Source of the DNA: Pseudoxanthomonas sp. z9
Lineage (GTDB): Bacteria; Pseudomonadota; Gammaproteobacteria; Xanthomonadales; Xanthomonadaceae
NCBI RefSeq assembly: GCF_006542425.1
Contig: NZ_VFID01000003.1
Coordinates: forward strand, 186,001 to 250,000
Length of the DNA: 64,000 nucleotides
Direction of reading: 5' to 3'
The notes under the pieces were generated by a model, which was not told the DNA's origin, searched no databases, and was given only the letters and a program-made list of their open reading frames with translations. A program made the translations under genes and the position numbers. Below, in pieces: positions 29,181 to 38,262 of the stretch. The stretch's first letter is position 1. Each line of letters starts with the position of its first letter.

Positions 29181-29726
29181 ATGAAGAAGTGGATCGCCCT
29201 GGCCGTCCTGCTGATCGCGGGTTTGCTCGGCTACCTCGCCGCCGGTCCCTACCTGGCGATCCACGGCATCCGCCAGGCACTGGCCGAACAGGACACCGCC
29301 AAACTGGAACGCCACGTGGACTTCCCCGCCCTGCGGGTCAACCTGCGCGCGCAGGTGGAAGACCAACTGGCCCGCCGCGCAGGCCCCGGGTTCCAGTCCA
29401 GCCTGCTCGGTGCGTTCGCGCTGTCGGTGGCGAACAACGTCATCGGCAGCGGCGTCGACACGATGGTCACGCCGCTGGGCATCGGCGCCATCCTGCAGGG
29501 CCGTTCGATGTGGAAGAAGGCGATTGGCGACACCGTCGGCGGCGATACCCATGCGCCACCGGTACCCGCGGATCCGTTGAAGGACGCCAAGCACCGCTTC
29601 GAATCCCCCTCGCGCTTCACCGCGACCATCCACGACGAGAACGGCCGCCCGGTCGTCTGCGTGTTCACCCGCCAGGGCCTGCGCTGGCGCCTCACCGACA
29701 TCCGCCTGCCGCTGGACAACCCGTAG
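29181..29726 (+). CDS. DUF2939-family membrane-anchored protein
   Basis: A 181-residue protein with one N-terminal hydrophobic segment (ALAVLLIAGLLGYLAAGPYL, residues about 5-25) that is either an uncleaved anchor or a signal peptide. The DUF2939 part follows: IHGIRQALAEQDTAKLERHV, DFPALRVNLRAQV and a C-terminal RQGLRWRLTDIRLP. Function unknown; probably periplasmic. It starts 2 bp after the DUF2461 stop and is the last gene of the long plus-strand run. Confidence 0.85.
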   Translation: MKKWIALAVLLIAGLLGYLAAGPYLAIHGIRQALAEQDTAKLERHVDFPALRVNLRAQVEDQLARRAGPGFQSSLLGAFALSVANNVIGSGVDTMVTPLGIGAILQGRSMWKKAIGDTVGGDTHAPPVPADPLKDAKHRFESPSRFTATIHDENGRPVVCVFTRQGLRWRLTDIRLPLDNP

Positions 29727-29834
29727 AGCGGAGCCTGCTCCGCTTTCCCGGCTGTCCAATACATCCGGACGCCCAGACATCCCCAGCCGAGCAAGTTCGG
29801 CTCTACACCGCGTAGAGTGGAGCTTGCTCCGCTT
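29722..29834. repeat. Three copies of a GTAGAGCGGAGC-TTGCTCCGCT hairpin repeat
   Basis: Related hairpins lie at about 29722-29744 and 29811-29834 (direct) and 29785-29806 (inverse, with CCGAGCAAGTTCGG). Each has a stem of the form AGCGGAGC / GCTCCGCT. The sequence between the DUF2939 gene and the minus-strand 29899 gene is otherwise featureless. The repeats may also act as a convergent terminator, but no T-tract is present. Confidence 0.65.
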
Positions 29835-29898
29835 CGCCTGATACTCGATATGTCGAGCGCCCGCACAGGCCTTGAGCGGGCAAGTCCGGCTCGACGGA

Positions 29899-30627
29899 TC
29901 AGCGCTCGCGCGGCTGCCAATCCCGGCGCGCGCGTGCCAGGCGCAGGTACCGCGCGGCCAATTGCCAGCGCGCCGCGCGCGGCAGGCGTGCGAGTTCCTC
30001 GCACGGGTCGGCGACCACTCCGCCCGGTTGCCAGGCGAACGCGATCCGGTTGCTCATCCGGGGCTCTTCCAGCGCCAGCACGCGTCCGCCGAAACTGCGC
30101 CGCATCCGCACCAGATGCCGGCGCGCGTCGGTGGCGTAGAGGTTGACCGCCATCGCCCCGCCGTCGGCCAGCGCGTCGCGGCAGTCGTCGTAGAACGCTT
30201 GGGTCGAGACCGAGGGCGAGATGCCCTCCGCCTCGTAGGCATCCACCAGCAGCAGATCGTAGGCGCCCCGACGCTGTCGCAGCATCGCCGCACCGTCCCC
30301 CAGCCGGGCCTGGAAACGCCCGCTGTTGGCGGGAACGCGGAAGGCATCGCGCAGCGCCAGCACGCCGACTTCGCTTTCGAACGCCTCGATGGAGGCCTCC
30401 GGCAGGTGCCGGTGGCAGAACTTGGCCTGGGATCCGCCGCCCAGCCCGATGATGCCGATCCGGCGCGGCCGCGGGCGCAGCAGCAGGGCGGCCAGCATGG
30501 TGCGGGTATAGCCGACCTGCAGTACGTCCGGCCACCAGGTCAGCATGCGGCTCTGGGTCACCTCGCGGTTGAATTGCAGCGTGGTGTACCACCAACCGCG
30601 ATGGACCCGGGGGGCGCCTTCGTTCAC
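29899..30627 (-). CDS. Spermidine-synthase-like methyltransferase-fold protein
   Basis: A 242-residue Rossmann protein. The block IGIIGLGGGSQAKFCHRHLP (glycine-rich loop), then IEAFESEVGVLALRDAF and YDLLLVDAYEAEGISP, resembles the SpeE aminopropyltransferase fold. The GGGDG and the two-Asp polyamine site of true spermidine synthases are not conserved, and the N-terminal beta domain is short. It is therefore probably not SpeE. The GTG start at 30627 overlaps the stop of the 5'-nucleotidase gene (GTGA). The longer in-frame extension upstream has no family similarity. Confidence 0.8.
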   Translation of the reverse strand: MNEGAPRVHRGWWYTTLQFNREVTQSRMLTWWPDVLQVGYTRTMLAALLLRPRPRRIGIIGLGGGSQAKFCHRHLPEASIEAFESEVGVLALRDAFRVPANSGRFQARLGDGAAMLRQRRGAYDLLLVDAYEAEGISPSVSTQAFYDDCRDALADGGAMAVNLYATDARRHLVRMRRSFGGRVLALEEPRMSNRIAFAWQPGGVVADPCEELARLPRAARWQLAARYLRLARARRDWQPRER

Positions 30628-31541
30628 GGCACCGGATCGTTGGCGACCCCGTGCGGCACGTGGCCGGCGGCGACGTGCGGACGCGCGCTGTCGATGTTGT
30701 GCTGGGAATCGTCGAAGAAGATGTCGGCGCCGAACGCGTCCAGGAACGGCCCCTTGTGGCGCCCCCCCAGGAACAGCGCCTCGTCCAGGCGCACGCCCCA
30801 CTCGCGCAGCGTGCGGATGACGCGTTCGTGGGCCGGCGCCGAACGCGCGGTGACCAGCGCGGTGCGGATCGGCGAATGCTCGCCAGCCGGGAATACCTGC
30901 TGCAACTGGTGCAGCGCCGACAGGAAGCCCTTGAACGGCCCGCCTGACAGCGGCGCACGCGCATTCTCGCGCTCATGCCGGCCGAACGCTTCCACGCCCT
31001 GCTCGCGCGAAATGCGCTCGCTCTCGTCGCCAAAGATCACCGCGTCGCCATCGAAGGCGATCCGCAACTGGTCCTCGTGGCGCTGCCGGTGCGCCTGCGC
31101 CGGCAGGATGGTGGCCGCGGCGATGCCGTGCTCCAGCGAGCGCCTTACCGAATCCGGGTTGGCGGACAGGAACAGGTCCGCCCCGAACGGGCGGATGTAA
31201 GGCCAGGTCGGCTCGCCGGAGGTGAATACCGCGCGCACGATGCCCAGGCCGTGGTGCTGGATGGAATTGAAGATGCGCAGGCCGGTATCGGCGGAATTGC
31301 GCGACAGCAGGATGACCTCGACCCGCGGCGCGTCGGCGGGCGCGCCGACGTTGAGCGCCAGCAGCTTGCGTACCACCGGGAACGCGACACCGGGCGCGAG
31401 CACGTCGTCCTCGTGCTTGCGCTGGTGGTCGCTGTAGGCGTCCACGCCCTGGCGCTCGAACAGCGCGTGGCTGTCCTCCAGATCGAACAGGGCGCGCGAT
31501 GTCACCGCGACGGTCAACAGGCGGGGAGTGTTGTCGGCCAT
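30624..31541 (-). CDS. Cytosolic 5'-nucleotidase family protein
   Basis: A 305-residue protein of the bacterial 5'-nucleotidase family (PF06189 type). It shows LLTVAVTSRALFDLEDSHAL, VEVILLSRNSADTGLRIF, AFDGDAVIFGDESERI and FLDAFGADIFFDDSQHN, consistent with a HAD-like dephosphorylase of nucleoside monophosphates. Three in-frame Met codons exist (31586, 31559, 31541). MADNTPRLL at 31541 is the one closest to the conserved region; none has a strong SD, so the start is uncertain. Its stop overlaps the downstream gene by 4 bp. Confidence 0.88.
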   Translation of the reverse strand: MADNTPRLLTVAVTSRALFDLEDSHALFERQGVDAYSDHQRKHEDDVLAPGVAFPVVRKLLALNVGAPADAPRVEVILLSRNSADTGLRIFNSIQHHGLGIVRAVFTSGEPTWPYIRPFGADLFLSANPDSVRRSLEHGIAAATILPAQAHRQRHEDQLRIAFDGDAVIFGDESERISREQGVEAFGRHERENARAPLSGGPFKGFLSALHQLQQVFPAGEHSPIRTALVTARSAPAHERVIRTLREWGVRLDEALFLGGRHKGPFLDAFGADIFFDDSQHNIDSARPHVAAGHVPHGVANDPVP

Positions 31542-31601
31542 GCGCACAGTATCCGCCATCGCGGGGCTTCCCCGCGAGCCGGCCACCCGGCTTGCCGCCG
31601 C

Positions 31602-32096
31602 TCAGTCCTCGGTCGAATCCACCGTGAAGCGCACTGGCGGACCACGCCGATAGTCGCGGGTCACCGCGCGTACTTCCACCTCCATCCGCAGCGGCTTCTG
31701 CTGCGCGGGCGCATCGTCCGGCCACAGGAACAGCAGTTCGGCGCGGCGGCTGTTGCTGATCACCCGCACCGGTTCGGCCGGAAACACCGCGTAGGCCGTG
31801 TCCGCGGATACCACCCGGAATTCGAAGCCGATGTCTTCCAGGCCGTAATCGCCACGCGGCCATTCCAGGCGCACCCCCAGCAGGCCCGAACCGTCGCAGG
31901 TGCCGGCCATGCCGCCCAGCCCGCGGGTAATCTCGGTGACCTTCAGCTCCGGCGCGCGCAGACTATCTTCCGGCGCGTCCGTGGGCGTGGCCCCGGCCTG
32001 CAGTTCGAAGGGCGCCATATGCGTGCTCAAACCGCAGGCCTGCACGCCCTGCGCGGGCAACAGCGCGCAAAGCCCCCACAACCACCAGTGTTTCAT
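31602..32096 (-). CDS. Exported hypothetical protein (164 aa)
   Basis: No family recognised. The product has a signal peptide MKHWWLWGLCALLPAQGVQAC, with either Sec cleavage after QA or retention of the Cys. The mature part is about 140 residues, beta-rich (LGVRLEWPRGDYGLEDIGFE, FRVVSADTAYAVFPAEPV), suggesting a small periplasmic domain. The ATG at 32096 is preceded by CAGGAG; an upstream in-frame Met lacks both SD and signal-peptide logic. It lies between NAD kinase and 5'-nucleotidase on the same strand. Confidence 0.75.
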   Translation of the reverse strand: MKHWWLWGLCALLPAQGVQACGLSTHMAPFELQAGATPTDAPEDSLRAPELKVTEITRGLGGMAGTCDGSGLLGVRLEWPRGDYGLEDIGFEFRVVSADTAYAVFPAEPVRVISNSRRAELLFLWPDDAPAQQKPLRMEVEVRAVTRDYRRGPPVRFTVDSTED

Positions 32097-32211
32097 CCCC
32101 TGACTCCTGTTCGGCATCGGACTACCCGCCCGCACTCCTCCCGGTGCCGGACGGCCCTGACGTTGCTTGCTGCATGGCGGCGTCCCCACGCCGCTTCCCC
32201 CGCACTACCCG

Positions 32212-32982
32212 CTACACCACGAACTGCTCGCTGAGGATACGTTCCTCCAGATTGTGCTCCGGGTCAAACAACAGGGTCACGGTTCGGTCCTGCGATTCGC
32301 GGATGGTCACCTCCACCACGTCGCGGACTTCGTGCGAGTCGGCGGTGGCGCTGACCGGCCGTTTGTATGGATCCAGCACCCGGAACCGCACCTCGGTGTT
32401 CGCGCGCAGGATCGCGCCGCGCCAGCGGCGCGGGCGGAAAGGCGCGATCGGGGTCAGCGCGATCGTGCTGGAACCCAGCGGCAGGATCGGCCCATGCGCG
32501 GAGAAGTTGTAGGCGGTGCTGCCGGCCGGCGTGGCGGTCAGCACGCCATCGCAGATCAGTTCGTCCAGCCGGGTCTGGCCATTCAGATCGATGCGGATGT
32601 GCGCGGCCTGGCGGGTCTGGCGCAGCAGCGAGACCTCGTTGTAGGCCAGCGAACCGGTGCTGGCGCCGGATTCGGTCAGCGCCAGCATCTCCAGCGGACG
32701 CAGCTTGGCCGGCTCGGCCTGGGCGATCCGGTCCAGCAGGTCCTCGCTGCGGTACTGGTTCATCAGGAACCCGACCGTTCCCAGCTTCATTCCGAACACC
32801 GGTCGGCCCAGGCTGCCGTGCCGGTGCAGGGTCTGCAGCATGAAGCCGTCGCCGCCGAGCGCGCACAGCACGTCGGCTTCATGGGGATCGTGGGTGCCAT
32901 GCAGGGCGGTCAGTTCGGCCAGCGCCTGCTGCGCTTCGGCGGCCGGACTGGCGAGAAAGGCGATGCGGGGCGTCTGGCTCAT
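32212..32982 (-). CDS. nadK: NAD kinase
   Basis: A 256-residue kinase that phosphorylates NAD to NADP. Diagnostic motifs: GGDG in [19 protein letters not shown] (about residue 42), NEVSLLR (about 122), and the glycine-rich [20 protein letters not shown] (about 150), as in the short NadK forms of Xanthomonadales that lack the N-terminal extension of E. coli NadK. The Met at 32982 is preceded by CAGGAA. Upstream in-frame codons show no homology. Confidence 0.96.
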   Translation of the reverse strand: MSQTPRIAFLASPAAEAQQALAELTALHGTHDPHEADVLCALGGDGFMLQTLHRHGSLGRPVFGMKLGTVGFLMNQYRSEDLLDRIAQAEPAKLRPLEMLALTESGASTGSLAYNEVSLLRQTRQAAHIRIDLNGQTRLDELICDGVLTATPAGSTAYNFSAHGPILPLGSSTIALTPIAPFRPRRWRGAILRANTEVRFRVLDPYKRPVSATADSHEVRDVVEVTIRESQDRTVTLLFDPEHNLEERILSEQFVV

Positions 32983-33066
32983 CCCGGGTTCCTGGTGGCT
33001 TGCCCGAGAGGATAACGGCAGAAGCCCGGGATTGGATGACCGCGATGCGATCCACGCGGGCCGCAC

Positions 33067-33100
33067 AAAAAAAAACAGGCCGGGTCGCCCCGGCCTGTTT
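33067..33100 (-). terminator. Strong intrinsic terminator of the NAD-GDH gene
   Basis: Perfect 12-bp stem AAACAGGCCGGG / CCCGGCCTGTTT with a TCGC loop at 33073-33100. On the minus strand it is followed by a run of nine T (the A-run at 33067-33075). It begins 20 bp past the NAD-GDH stop codon and insulates it from nadK. Confidence 0.93.
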
Positions 33101-33120
33101 CGTCGTCGCGAGCGCCGCGA

Positions 33121-36100
33121 TCAGCCCTGCGCAGCCAGTTGGCCCAGCCGCTGCACGGCCACCGAAGCGGTCGGGTAATCCAGCGTCTTCTGCGCGGCCA
33201 GCTCGTTGAGCATGGCCAGGGTGAAACGCAGGCCGGCGTCACCACGCTGCAGCCAGGCCTGGACCTTGGCGTCGGCGGTGTTGCCGGGCATCGACAGCAC
33301 CTGCGCGGTCAGCGTGCGCTGATGGTTGGTCAGCTCGTCACGCAGCACGCCGCGGGCCACCGCATGCCAGCGTCCGTCCACCTTCAGCGCGTCGACCTGA
33401 TCCACCAGCCACGGCAGGTGCAGGGCTTCGCCCAGGCGGTAATGGACCTTCGACACCTCGACCGGCTTGAGCTTGCGGGCACGCGCCAGTTCGATGATGT
33501 CGCAGGACGGTTCCAGGTACGGCAGCGCCGCCAACTGGCCCGCGAGGCCGGCCGGCAGGCCCTTGTCCTTCCAGGTCTGCAGGCTGGCGTTGTACGCCGG
33601 GCGCAGCGAATCCGGCAGCACGCCGTCGGCGGCCCGGATCTCGTTGAAGCCGTCGTAGTAGCGCTCCACCGCGGTGGCGATGGCCGGGATCGGGCCCTGT
33701 CGGGTCAGCAGCCAGCGGGTGAAGGTGCGCTGCACCGACCAGATCACCTGCAGGGCGTCGATCTGCACCGACTCGGGCACCTTGCCGTCGAGGGCGTCGA
33801 TCTGCACCCACAGCTCACGCGCGTCCAGCGTCTCGCGGGTGATGGTGAAGGCCTTGGCGACCTCGGCCGGACTGCGGCCGGTGTCCTCCTGCATGCGCAG
33901 GAGGAAGGTCGCGCCCATCCGGTTGATGGTGGTGTTGGTCACCGCGGTGGCGATGATTTCGCGCTTCAGGCGGTGCTTCTCCATGTCCGCGGCATACTTC
34001 TTCTGCAGCGGCTTGGGGAAGTAACGCTGCAGTTCCTTGGACAGGTACGGATCTTCCGGGATGTCCGAATCCAGCAACTGCTGGAACGCGACCAGCTTGG
34101 AATACGACAGCAGCACCGCCAGTTCCGGCCGGGTCATGCCCTGCCCGCGCGCCTTGCGCTCGGCCAGTTCCGCATCCGAGGGCAGGTACTCGATCTGGCG
34201 ATCCAGCAGGCCCTGGGATTCCAGGGTCTGGATGAAGTGCTGCTTGGAACCCAGGCGCGCCGCGCTCATCCGCTCCATCAGGCTCAGCGCCTGGTTCTGG
34301 CGGTAGTTGTCCCACAGCACCAGTTGGGCGACCTCGTCGGTCATGTCCGCCAGCAGCTTGTTGCGGGCGTCCATGCGCAGCTTCTTCTCCTGCACCACGC
34401 CGTTGAGCAGGATCTTGATGTTCACCTCGTGATCCGAAGTGTCCACGCCGGCGGAGTTGTCGATGAAGTCGGTGTTGAGCAGGGTGCCGTGCTGCGCGGC
34501 CTCGATGCGGCCCAACTGGGTCAGGCCCAGGTTGCCGCCCTCGCCCACCACCTTGCAGCGCAGGTCGCGCCCGTCCACGCGCAGGCCGTTGTTGGCGCGA
34601 TCGCCGACATCGGCGTTGGTCTCGCTGCTGGCCTTGACGTAGGTGCCGATACCGCCGTTCCACAGCAGATCGACCGGCGACTTGAGGATCGCGCTCATGA
34701 GTTCATTCGGCGACAGCGACTTCACGCCATCGGCCAGGCCCAGCACCTCACGCACCTGCGGGGTGATCTCGATCGACTTGGCGGTACGCGGATGGATGCC
34801 GCCGCCCTTGGAGATCAGCTTGGTGTCGTAGTCGGCCCAGCTGGAACGCGGCAGCTTGAACAGGCGCTGGCGCTCCTGGAAACTGCGCGCCGCTTCCGGC
34901 GACGGATCCAGGAAGATGTGGCGGTGGTCGAACGCGGCCACCAGGCGGATGTGCTCGGACAGCAGCATGCCATTGCCGAAGACGTCGCCGGACATGTCAC
35001 CGATACCGACGCAGGTGAAATCCTCGGTCTGCGAATCGCGGCCCAACGCGCGGAAATGGCGCTTGACCGATTCCCACGCGCCGCGCGCGGTGATGCCCAT
35101 GCCCTTGTGGTCATAGCCGACAGAGCCACCGGAAGCGAACGCGTCGCCCAGCCAGAAGTTGTGGGCGATGGCCAGGCCGTTGGCGATGTCGGAGAACGTC
35201 GCCGTGCCCTTGTCGGCGGCGACCACCAGGTACGGATCGTCCTGGTCGTGGCGGACCACGTTCAGCGGCGGAACGATCTTGCCGCCGACGATGTTGTCGG
35301 TGATGTCCAGCAGGCCCTGGATGAACATCTTGTAGCAGGCGATGCCCTCGGCCAGTGCCGCGTCGCGGTCACCGCCCACCGGCGGACGCTTGACGAAGAA
35401 GCCGCCCTTCGCGCCGACCGGCACGATCACGGTGTTCTTCACCATCTGCGCCTTGACCAGGCCCAGCACCTCGGTGCGGAAGTCCTCGCGGCGGTCCGAC
35501 CAGCGCAGGCCGCCGCGGGCGACCGGGCCGAACCGCAGGTGCACGCCTTCCACGCGCGGGCCGTACACGAAAATCTCGCGGTACGGACGCGGCTTGGGCA
35601 GATCCGGCACCTTGGCCGAATCGAACTTGAAGGCGATCGTGTGCGCCGGCTGGCCATCCACGCCAATCTGGTAGTAGCTGGTGCGCAGGGTCGCCTCGAT
35701 GGCGCCGATGAAACCGCGCAGGATGCGGTCCTCGTCCAGGCTGGACACCCGATCCATCAGCTTGAGCAGCGCCTTGTGGGTCGCCTCGACCTGGTCCTCG
35801 CGCTTGCCGCCACGGGCGTCCAGCACCGGTTGCAACGCCGCCAGCGTGGCTTCGTCGCCCTGCGCCAACGCGCGCAGCTGGGCGGCGAAACGCTCCTGGC
35901 CCGCCTTGATTTCGGCCTTGCTCTCGTGGCCGACCGCCGGATCGAAACGCGCCTCGAACAGCTCGACCAGCAGGCGAGCGAGCAGCGGATAACGGTTCAG
36001 CGTCTCCTCGACATAGCTCTGCGAGAACGGCACGCCGGTCTGCAGCAGGTACTTGCAATAGCCGCGCAGCATCGCGATCTGGCGCCAGGCCAGGCTCGCG

Positions 36101-38262
36101 CCCAGCACCAGCCGGTTGAAGCCGTCATTCTCCGCATCGCCGTGCCAGACCCGGGCGAAGGCTTCCTCGAACTGCGCGTGCAGGCGATCGGTGTCGATCG
36201 CGCCGCCCACGGCTTCCACCTCGAACTCCTGGATGTAGACCGGTTCGGCGGCCTCCAGCCGGAACGGATGTTCGGAGATGACCCGCAGGCCCATGTTCTC
36301 CATCAGCGGCAGCGCGTCGGACAGCGGAATGTCGGCCTGCTGGCGATACAGGTTGAGCCGCAGCCGGCCCTCGCCGGCGCGCGCGCGGCGCGAGCGGTGC
36401 AGGCTCAGGCGCAGCGCGTCCGGACCCGCGAGCGCGGCCAGGTTCTCCACGTCGTTGGCGGCGAACTCGGGCGACACCGTTTCGATGTAGCCGGCCGGCA
36501 GCGCGCGGCCGAAACGGCTCATCAGCTTCAGGCCCTCGCCTTCGCCGTGGCGCGCGATCAGCGTCTCGCGCAGATCATCCTGCCAGTTGCGCAGCAGGTG
36601 GGCGATGTCGGCTTCCAGCGCGGCGGTGTCGACATCGACCTGTTCGCCGGCCTTGGGACGGATGGTGAGGTGCAACTGTGCCAGCGGCGACTCGCCCAAC
36701 TGCACGTTGGTATCGACGTACTCGCCGTGCAGGGCCTGCTTCAGCAGCGCCTCGATGCGCAGGCGCACGTCGGTATTGAAGCGATCACGCGGGATGTACA
36801 CCAGCGCGGAGAAGAAGCGGCCGTAGCGGTCGCGGCGCAGGAACAGTTTGCTGCGCACGCGCTCCTGCAAGCCGAGGATGCCCATCGCGGTGCGGTTGAG
36901 TTCTTCCTCGCTGGACTGGAACAGTTCCTCGCGCGGCAGGGTTTCCAGGATGTGGCGCAGCGCCTTGCCGCTGTGGCTGCTCGGCGACAGGCCGGAATTG
37001 CGCATCACGAACTCGTGGCGCTCGCGCACCAGCGGGATTTCCCACGGGCGACGGTTGTAGGCACTGGAGGTGTACAGGCCGATGAAGCGCTGCTCGGCGA
37101 TCGGGGTGCCCTTGGCGTCGAATTCCAGCACGCCGATGTAGTCCATGTTGCCGGGACGGTGCACGTTCGAGCGGCGGTTGGTCTTGGTCAGGATCAATGC
37201 ATCGACCGAACCGGATTGCGGCATGTAGTGCGCGGCCAGCGTCTTGACGCTGCGCGGTGTCGAGGCGTCATCGCCCCGCAACAGGCCCAGGCCGCTGTCC
37301 TCCACCGCGCGCAGGATACCGTCGCCGTTGCCCTTCTCCACGCGGTACTCGCGATAGCCGAAGAAGGTGAAGTGATCATTGGCGGCCCAGCGCAGGAATT
37401 CCTGCGCCTCGTGGCGGCCGGCGTCGCTGATCGGCAGGCGACGGGTGGCCAGGTCGTCGGCCAGCGTGAGCATCTTCTCGCGCATCACGCTCCAGTCGCG
37501 GACGATCGCGCGCACTTCCCCCAGCACCTGGCGGATGCGCTGTTCGATGCGCGGCATGTCACCGGCCTGCTGGCGATCGATTTCCAGCACCATCAGCGAT
37601 TCGGGCTTGCCCTCGCCCACCGCGGTGGCCTTGCCGGCCTTGTCGCGGGTGAAGCGCACCAGCGGGTGGCCCAGCACGTGCACGCCGACGCCCATCTCGG
37701 CCAACGCCATGCTGACCGAGTCGACCAGGAACGGCATGTCGTCATTGATGATCTGCAGCACCGTATGCGGCGCTTCCCAGCCATTGGCCTGGGCGGTGGC
37801 GTTGAACACGCGCACGTTGGCGGTGCCGGGCTTGCGGGCCCGCGCGAAATCCAGCATGTCGGCGGCGATGGCCGCCCAGATCTCGGGGGCGTGGTGCGGA
37901 TACTCGTCGTCGGCCATCCGCTTGTAGAACGCTTCGGTGAAGGCCAGCGCCTCGGCCTGGCGTGCCGCCGGCACGCGCTTGCGGATCGCGGCGTAGATTG
38001 GTTCCAGCGAGAACACCGCCGGCGCCTTGCCCGCGCTGCCCGCCGGGGCGGTCTTGATCGCCTTGCTGGTCTTGTTGGTCTTGCTCTTGCTGGCCGCGGC
38101 CTTGCCCGCTGCCCCCGCGGCCTTGGCCGCGCCGGTCTCCGGTCGGGCAGCCACCTTCTTGGTCGGGGTCTTCTTCGGCGTCACCGCCTTGGCGGACTTG
38201 GCCGCGACCGGTTTGGGCTTCTGTTTCTTCGGGGCTTTCTTGGAGCTGCGCACAGCGTTCAT
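33121..38262 (-). CDS. gdhB: Large NAD-specific glutamate dehydrogenase (GDH-180 type) with Lys/Ala/Pro-rich tail
   Basis: A 1713-residue protein of the large NAD-dependent GDH class, which oxidatively deaminates glutamate to 2-oxoglutarate. After the conserved N-terminus (VFSLEPIYAAIRKRV, from about residue 83) come ACT-like regulatory regions. The catalytic core follows: RFGPVARGGLRWSDRREDFR, QMVKNTVIVPVGAKGGFFVK with the catalytic Lys, and GIGDMSGDVFGNGML. Residues 1-82 are an unusual Lys/Ala/Pro tail resembling histone-H1-like bacterial proteins. Start chosen at MNAVRSSKK (38262), which lacks a clear SD. A strong terminator follows; transcription is monocistronic. Confidence 0.95.
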   Translation of the reverse strand: MNAVRSSKKAPKKQKPKPVAAKSAKAVTPKKTPTKKVAARPETGAAKAAGAAGKAAASKSKTNKTSKAIKTAPAGSAGKAPAVFSLEPIYAAIRKRVPAARQAEALAFTEAFYKRMADDEYPHHAPEIWAAIAADMLDFARARKPGTANVRVFNATAQANGWEAPHTVLQIINDDMPFLVDSVSMALAEMGVGVHVLGHPLVRFTRDKAGKATAVGEGKPESLMVLEIDRQQAGDMPRIEQRIRQVLGEVRAIVRDWSVMREKMLTLADDLATRRLPISDAGRHEAQEFLRWAANDHFTFFGYREYRVEKGNGDGILRAVEDSGLGLLRGDDASTPRSVKTLAAHYMPQSGSVDALILTKTNRRSNVHRPGNMDYIGVLEFDAKGTPIAEQRFIGLYTSSAYNRRPWEIPLVRERHEFVMRNSGLSPSSHSGKALRHILETLPREELFQSSEEELNRTAMGILGLQERVRSKLFLRRDRYGRFFSALVYIPRDRFNTDVRLRIEALLKQALHGEYVDTNVQLGESPLAQLHLTIRPKAGEQVDVDTAALEADIAHLLRNWQDDLRETLIARHGEGEGLKLMSRFGRALPAGYIETVSPEFAANDVENLAALAGPDALRLSLHRSRRARAGEGRLRLNLYRQQADIPLSDALPLMENMGLRVISEHPFRLEAAEPVYIQEFEVEAVGGAIDTDRLHAQFEEAFARVWHGDAENDGFNRLVLGASLAWRQIAMLRGYCKYLLQTGVPFSQSYVEETLNRYPLLARLLVELFEARFDPAVGHESKAEIKAGQERFAAQLRALAQGDEATLAALQPVLDARGGKREDQVEATHKALLKLMDRVSSLDEDRILRGFIGAIEATLRTSYYQIGVDGQPAHTIAFKFDSAKVPDLPKPRPYREIFVYGPRVEGVHLRFGPVARGGLRWSDRREDFRTEVLGLVKAQMVKNTVIVPVGAKGGFFVKRPPVGGDRDAALAEGIACYKMFIQGLLDITDNIVGGKIVPPLNVVRHDQDDPYLVVAADKGTATFSDIANGLAIAHNFWLGDAFASGGSVGYDHKGMGITARGAWESVKRHFRALGRDSQTEDFTCVGIGDMSGDVFGNGMLLSEHIRLVAAFDHRHIFLDPSPEAARSFQERQRLFKLPRSSWADYDTKLISKGGGIHPRTAKSIEITPQVREVLGLADGVKSLSPNELMSAILKSPVDLLWNGGIGTYVKASSETNADVGDRANNGLRVDGRDLRCKVVGEGGNLGLTQLGRIEAAQHGTLLNTDFIDNSAGVDTSDHEVNIKILLNGVVQEKKLRMDARNKLLADMTDEVAQLVLWDNYRQNQALSLMERMSAARLGSKQHFIQTLESQGLLDRQIEYLPSDAELAERKARGQGMTRPELAVLLSYSKLVAFQQLLDSDIPEDPYLSKELQRYFPKPLQKKYAADMEKHRLKREIIATAVTNTTINRMGATFLLRMQEDTGRSPAEVAKAFTITRETLDARELWVQIDALDGKVPESVQIDALQVIWSVQRTFTRWLLTRQGPIPAIATAVERYYDGFNEIRAADGVLPDSLRPAYNASLQTWKDKGLPAGLAGQLAALPYLEPSCDIIELARARKLKPVEVSKVHYRLGEALHLPWLVDQVDALKVDGRWHAVARGVLRDELTNHQRTLTAQVLSMPGNTADAKVQAWLQRGDAGLRFTLAMLNELAAQKTLDYPTASVAVQRLGQLAAQG

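Noticed and set aside
29727..29898. tRNA or small RNA gene in the gap after the DUF2939 gene
   Set aside because: Only short hairpin repeats are present; no cloverleaf or promoter-terminator pair.
30628..30801. 58-residue N-terminal extension of the spermidine-synthase-like protein
   Set aside because: Arg-rich shadow of the upstream nucleotidase gene; the GTGA overlap start at 30627 is better.
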